Shown: one piece after another, positions 5,769-7,438 of the stretch
Numbering within the stretch: the stretch's first letter is position 1
Layout of the letters: each line of letters begins with the position of its first letter
From: Coriobacteriales bacterium
GTDB taxonomy: Bacteria; Actinomycetota; Coriobacteriia; Coriobacteriales; UBA8131
Length of the DNA stretch: 7,438 nucleotides
Direction of reading: 5' to 3'
Assembly (NCBI GenBank): GCA_031286245.1
Contig: JAITUO010000208.1
Location: forward strand, 1-7,438
Program-made: the position numbers and the translations under genes
Notes under the pieces: generated by a model
What the model saw: the letters and a program-made list of their open reading frames with translations, nothing else
What the model was told of the DNA's origin: nothing
The model's database searches: none

Positions 5769-6638
5769 ATGGCAGCCTCAGATACAAATGTGGATAAAAC
5801 CGGGCTTCAAGTAGTAGGTAATCAAACTGCTATGGATGCGGATCGGAGTTTTCCAGCGGCAGAAGTTAATCCAACTGTCGAAGGTACAGATAAAGTTAGT
5901 ATCCGCAATATGGATTTTTTCTATGGTCAGAAACAGGTGATTTTTAGCCTCAACTTGTCAGTAAAAACTAACCAGATACTGGCGATTATCGGACCATCCA
6001 ACAGTGGCATTTCAACAACCTTGCGTTCAATGAACCGTCTTTTTGAGTTGAACCCCGAGTCCCGTTTTCAAGGCGATATATCTATCGATGGGAAAAGCAT
6101 TTTCGACGAATCGTCCAGTGTTACAGAATTACGACGTCGGGTGGGTATGGTCTTTGATGTGCCGACTCCATTACCGATGTCGATATTTGACAACATCGCC
6201 TATGGCCCTAGATTATCCGGCTTGAAGAATAAGCGGGCGCTGCAGGAAACCGTCGAGGAAGCCTTGCGAATGGCAGTTTTATGGGACGAGGTTAAAGACC
6301 GGTTATCAACTGCAGCGATGAGTCTTTCAGGTGGCCAGCAACAACGTTTGTGTATCGCCCGCGTGCTGGCGCTAAAACCGGAGATCATCTTATTGGATCG
6401 ACCTTGTTCTGGTCTGGATCCGATTTCCACTGCCCGTATCGAGGAGTCGCTTATCGAACTGAAAAAGCAGTTCACGATTGTGATTGCTCCACACAACGTT
6501 CAACAGGCAGTCAGGATCTCTGACCGGGTGGCGTTCATGCTGATGGGCAAGCTGATCGAGGAAGGTGCCAGTTCAGAAGTGTTCGTCAGTCCGAAAGACC
6601 AACGGACAGACGATTATATTACCGGCCGTTTCGGCTAA
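5769..6638 (+). CDS. pstB: PstB copy 2: ATPase subunit with intact signature but lost catalytic residues
   Basis: A 289-residue PstB paralog (296 if begun at 5748) with a polar ~40-residue N-terminal extension before the fold (VSIRNMDFFYG). Walker A is GPSNSGIST (75-83): the fourth-position Gly is Asn78 and the ATP-binding Lys is Ile81. The Q-loop Gln is Asp130 (VFDVP). Walker B is IILLDRP: Asp210 remains but the catalytic Glu is Arg211. In contrast LSGGQQQR (186-193), the D-loop SGLD, His242 and the C-terminal DYITGRFG are intact. The Lys, Gln and Glu replacements each need two or more base changes. It should not hydrolyse ATP as a homodimer, but can donate a perfect signature to the Walker site of copy 1. 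The frame is complete, long and strongly PstB-like outside these sites, so it is not a decaying pseudogene. Inferred role: the non-catalytic partner in a PstB1:PstB2 heterodimer. A regulatory role for a pseudo-ATPase is the alternative. Confidence 0.93.
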   Translation: MAASDTNVDKTGLQVVGNQTAMDADRSFPAAEVNPTVEGTDKVSIRNMDFFYGQKQVIFSLNLSVKTNQILAIIGPSNSGISTTLRSMNRLFELNPESRFQGDISIDGKSIFDESSSVTELRRRVGMVFDVPTPLPMSIFDNIAYGPRLSGLKNKRALQETVEEALRMAVLWDEVKDRLSTAAMSLSGGQQQRLCIARVLALKPEIILLDRPCSGLDPISTARIEESLIELKKQFTIVIAPHNVQQAVRISDRVAFMLMGKLIEEGASSEVFVSPKDQRTDDYITGRFG

Positions 6639-6882
6639 TCGAGCTTGGCAAGATCCTGCAGCCATATTAATAAGTGTTTAAGGTTATAAACTGTAAGGCT
6701 CAGGAGTCTTCTTGTCGGGTTTGTTTGTAATCCTTATTTGACCTTCCTGAAAGCCGTTCATTAGGTTTTTACTCTACTATTACCGCTATTCACGAGGTCA
6801 AATCCCTAGAGTGGCGTCAACCTCCAACCAACCTCCAACCTCAACCCTACAGCATCGCTCACACTACCTGCTTTGTTTAGAC
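6639..6882. other. Intergenic stretch after the pst locus
   Basis: No convincing gene is seen on either strand. A weak hairpin (CCTGAA 6746-6751 against TTC/AGG at 6757-6765) precedes five T residues (6766-6770) and could be a poor terminator for the pst operon. Otherwise the stretch is AT-rich and featureless apart from the short repeat at 6818. Confidence 0.5.
6818..6839. repeat. Two tandem 11-bp copies of CAACCTCCAAC
   Basis: CAACCTCCAAC occurs at 6818-6828 and immediately again at 6829-6839, followed by a partial CTCAACC. It is a small pyrimidine-rich tandem duplication with no visible function. Confidence 0.8.
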
Positions 6883-6884
6883 TA

Positions 6885-7031
6885 GTACGTTTTGCTAAAA
6901 AACACGCGCTGTGTGCTCTCATTATGTCGAATTCTTCCAGATATGATAATCATCTAGTGGATTTTCTCGTGAACTCGCCCGAATTCAACAAAATGAGAGC
7001 ACACAGCGCGTATTTTTTAGCAAAACGTGAC
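6885..7031. mobile_element. 147-bp inverted-repeat element between TA dinucleotides (MITE candidate)
   Basis: Left arm 6885-6934 and right arm 6981-7031 are inverted repeats of about 50 bp. They match at 47 of 51 aligned positions: one single-base gap near the outer end and three substitutions. They enclose a 46-base centre with no repeat. The outer ends are GTACGTTTTGC and GTCACGTTTTGC (read inward), each preceded by TA (6883-6884 and 7032-7033). TA duplication plus long terminal repeats is the signature of IS630/Tc1-mariner insertions, and there is no room for a transposase, so a non-autonomous miniature element is the best reading. A fixed 5-bp GACTA also occurs on both sides (6880-6884 and 7029-7033), an alternative target duplication. 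The element would form a very stable cruciform or RNA hairpin. Confidence 0.6.
6897..7018. terminator. Bidirectional terminator formed by the inverted-repeat element
   Basis: Six A (6897-6902) precede and six T (7013-7018) follow a near-perfect stem (ACGCGCTGTGTGCTCTCATT and its complement). Transcripts from either direction would end in a strong hairpin and a U-run. It lies ~260 bp after the second pstB and could end the pst transcript, or one coming leftward. Confidence 0.45.
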
Positions 7032-7068
7032 TATGTCAAATTATATACTGCTCATAATTCGCTGGCGA

Positions 7069-7161
7069 GGTGAGGCGAGACGCAGTGAGGAGAGGTATAA
7101 AAAAATTGAGACGCGGTGAGAAGAGGTATAGGTGAGGCAAGACGCGGTGAGACGAAGGAGA
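7069..7161. repeat. Three copies of a 31-bp imperfect tandem repeat
   Basis: The units 7069-7099, 7100-7130 and 7131-7161 are aligned by AGACGC(A/G)GTGAG, which starts at 7078, 7109 and 7140, an exact 31-bp period. Units 1 and 3 share GGTGAGGC at their start; units 1 and 2 share AGAGGTATA at their end. The plus strand is almost all purine. The units lack the spacer/repeat separation of a CRISPR array. Function is unknown; it lies 35 bp beyond the inverted-repeat element. Confidence 0.8.
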
Positions 7162-7180
7162 CAAGGCGAGTATCGTTTGC

Positions 7181-7208
7181 TTGTAGGGGCTAGGGAGGCC
7201 TGTATACT
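7181..7208 (+). promoter_or_regulatory. Weak candidate promoter
   Basis: TTGTAG (7181-7186) and TATACT (7203-7208) are separated by 16 bases and resemble -35 and -10 boxes. No plus-strand gene follows within the window, so this may be chance. Confidence 0.15.
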
Positions 7209-7245
7209 GGTAGCACATTCAGATGCAAACCATCAGCCAACGGTT

Positions 7246-7437
7246 TTATCCACATGGTATATAAAAGGTTAGGAAATAGTACAATTCGCATAGTGGCATT
7301 ATTTGAAATGAACTATCAAACGTAGCAGGCAAGGTTTTGGTGTAATGCATGGCTCTGGAAGAAAATTTGGGTAGGTAGTCTGCCAGTCTGTTGAACAGCC
7401 GCTGTTGACGTTGTGGCAACCCATCAGGATCAAGGGA
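7246..7437 (-). CDS. Possible C-terminal end of a minus-strand gene (cut by window edge)
   Basis: The minus strand is open for 63 codons from the right edge to a TAA at 7248-7246. The product begins SLDPDGLPQRQQRLFNRLADY and ends in aromatic residues (LCELYYFLTFYIPCG). I recognise no family. The length could be chance, and another minus-strand frame is also open for about 45 codons, so this is a tentative call. Confidence 0.3.
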   Translation of the reverse strand, partial: SLDPDGLPQRQQRLFNRLADYLPKFSSRAMHYTKTLPATFDSSFQIMPLCELYYFLTFYIPCG

Positions 7438-7438
7438 G

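Noticed and set aside
5991..6401. Sequencing errors explaining the missing PstB2 residues
   Set aside because: Three separate sites each differ by at least two bases, with the frame and surrounding motifs intact, and copy 1 has the opposite pattern.
6873..7073. 66-codon plus-strand frame through the inverted-repeat element
   Set aside because: The frame is created by the inverted repeats themselves (its peptide reads through both arms), with no ribosome site.
7069..7161. CRISPR array
   Set aside because: The 31-bp units are directly adjacent with no unique spacers between them and are imperfect.
7246..7254. TTATCCACA, a perfect DnaA box, as an origin signal
   Set aside because: It is isolated here. 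The only other copy noticed (3204-3212) is inside pstS, and no cluster, AT-rich unwinding region or dnaA/dnaN gene is present.

Overview
The window is bacterial: Shine-Dalgarno-led genes, overlapping stop/start pairs in an operon, a lipoprotein signal peptide and a tRNA with an encoded CCA end. Base composition looks roughly balanced. No rRNA or other phylogenetic marker is present. The two small flavoproteins and the PstS style resemble those of Gram-positive anaerobes or Chloroflexota, but I cannot assign the organism.

Layout. Positions 1-392 hold the N-terminal part of an unrecognised protein on the minus strand, cut by the window edge. A divergent intergenic region with a small palindrome leads to a nitroreductase-family flavoprotein (643-1197, +). 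A tRNA-Glu(UUC) gene with its own terminator lies on the minus strand (1361-1436). It is followed by a pyridoxamine 5'-phosphate oxidase-like/NimA-like FMN protein (1474-2091, +). From 2151 to 6638 there is a high-affinity phosphate uptake (Pst) locus in the order pstB-pstS-pstC-pstA-pstB. Positions 6639-7245 carry no convincing gene but contain a 147-bp inverted-repeat element between TA dinucleotides, which looks like a non-autonomous IS630/Tc1-type miniature element. Next to it are three copies of a 31-bp repeat. A short minus-strand reading frame enters from the right edge.

Main result. The Pst locus has two ATPase genes, and they are degenerate in opposite, complementary ways. The first (PstB1) keeps Walker A, Q-loop, Walker B with catalytic Glu and the H-loop, but its ABC signature is LTLGA instead of LSGGQ. 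The second (PstB2) has a perfect LSGGQQQR signature. It has lost the Walker A lysine (Ile), the Q-loop glutamine (Asp) and the Walker B catalytic glutamate (Arg). ABC ATP sites are built from Walker A/B of one subunit and the signature of the other. A PstB1:PstB2 heterodimer would therefore have exactly one consensus site and one fully degenerate site, while either homodimer would have none complete. PstB is normally a homodimer with two equal sites, so I infer an obligately heterodimeric, asymmetric phosphate importer working on the PstC/PstA channel and fed by the PstS lipoprotein.

How the genes work together: PstS captures phosphate outside the membrane, PstC and PstA form the channel, and the PstB1/PstB2 pair would power it. 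pstC-pstA overlap by 4 bp, pstA abuts or overlaps pstB2, and pstS-pstC are 5 bp apart, so pstS-C-A-B2 is a tight operon. pstB1 lies 213 bp upstream on the same strand. No phoU, phoR or phoB is in the window.
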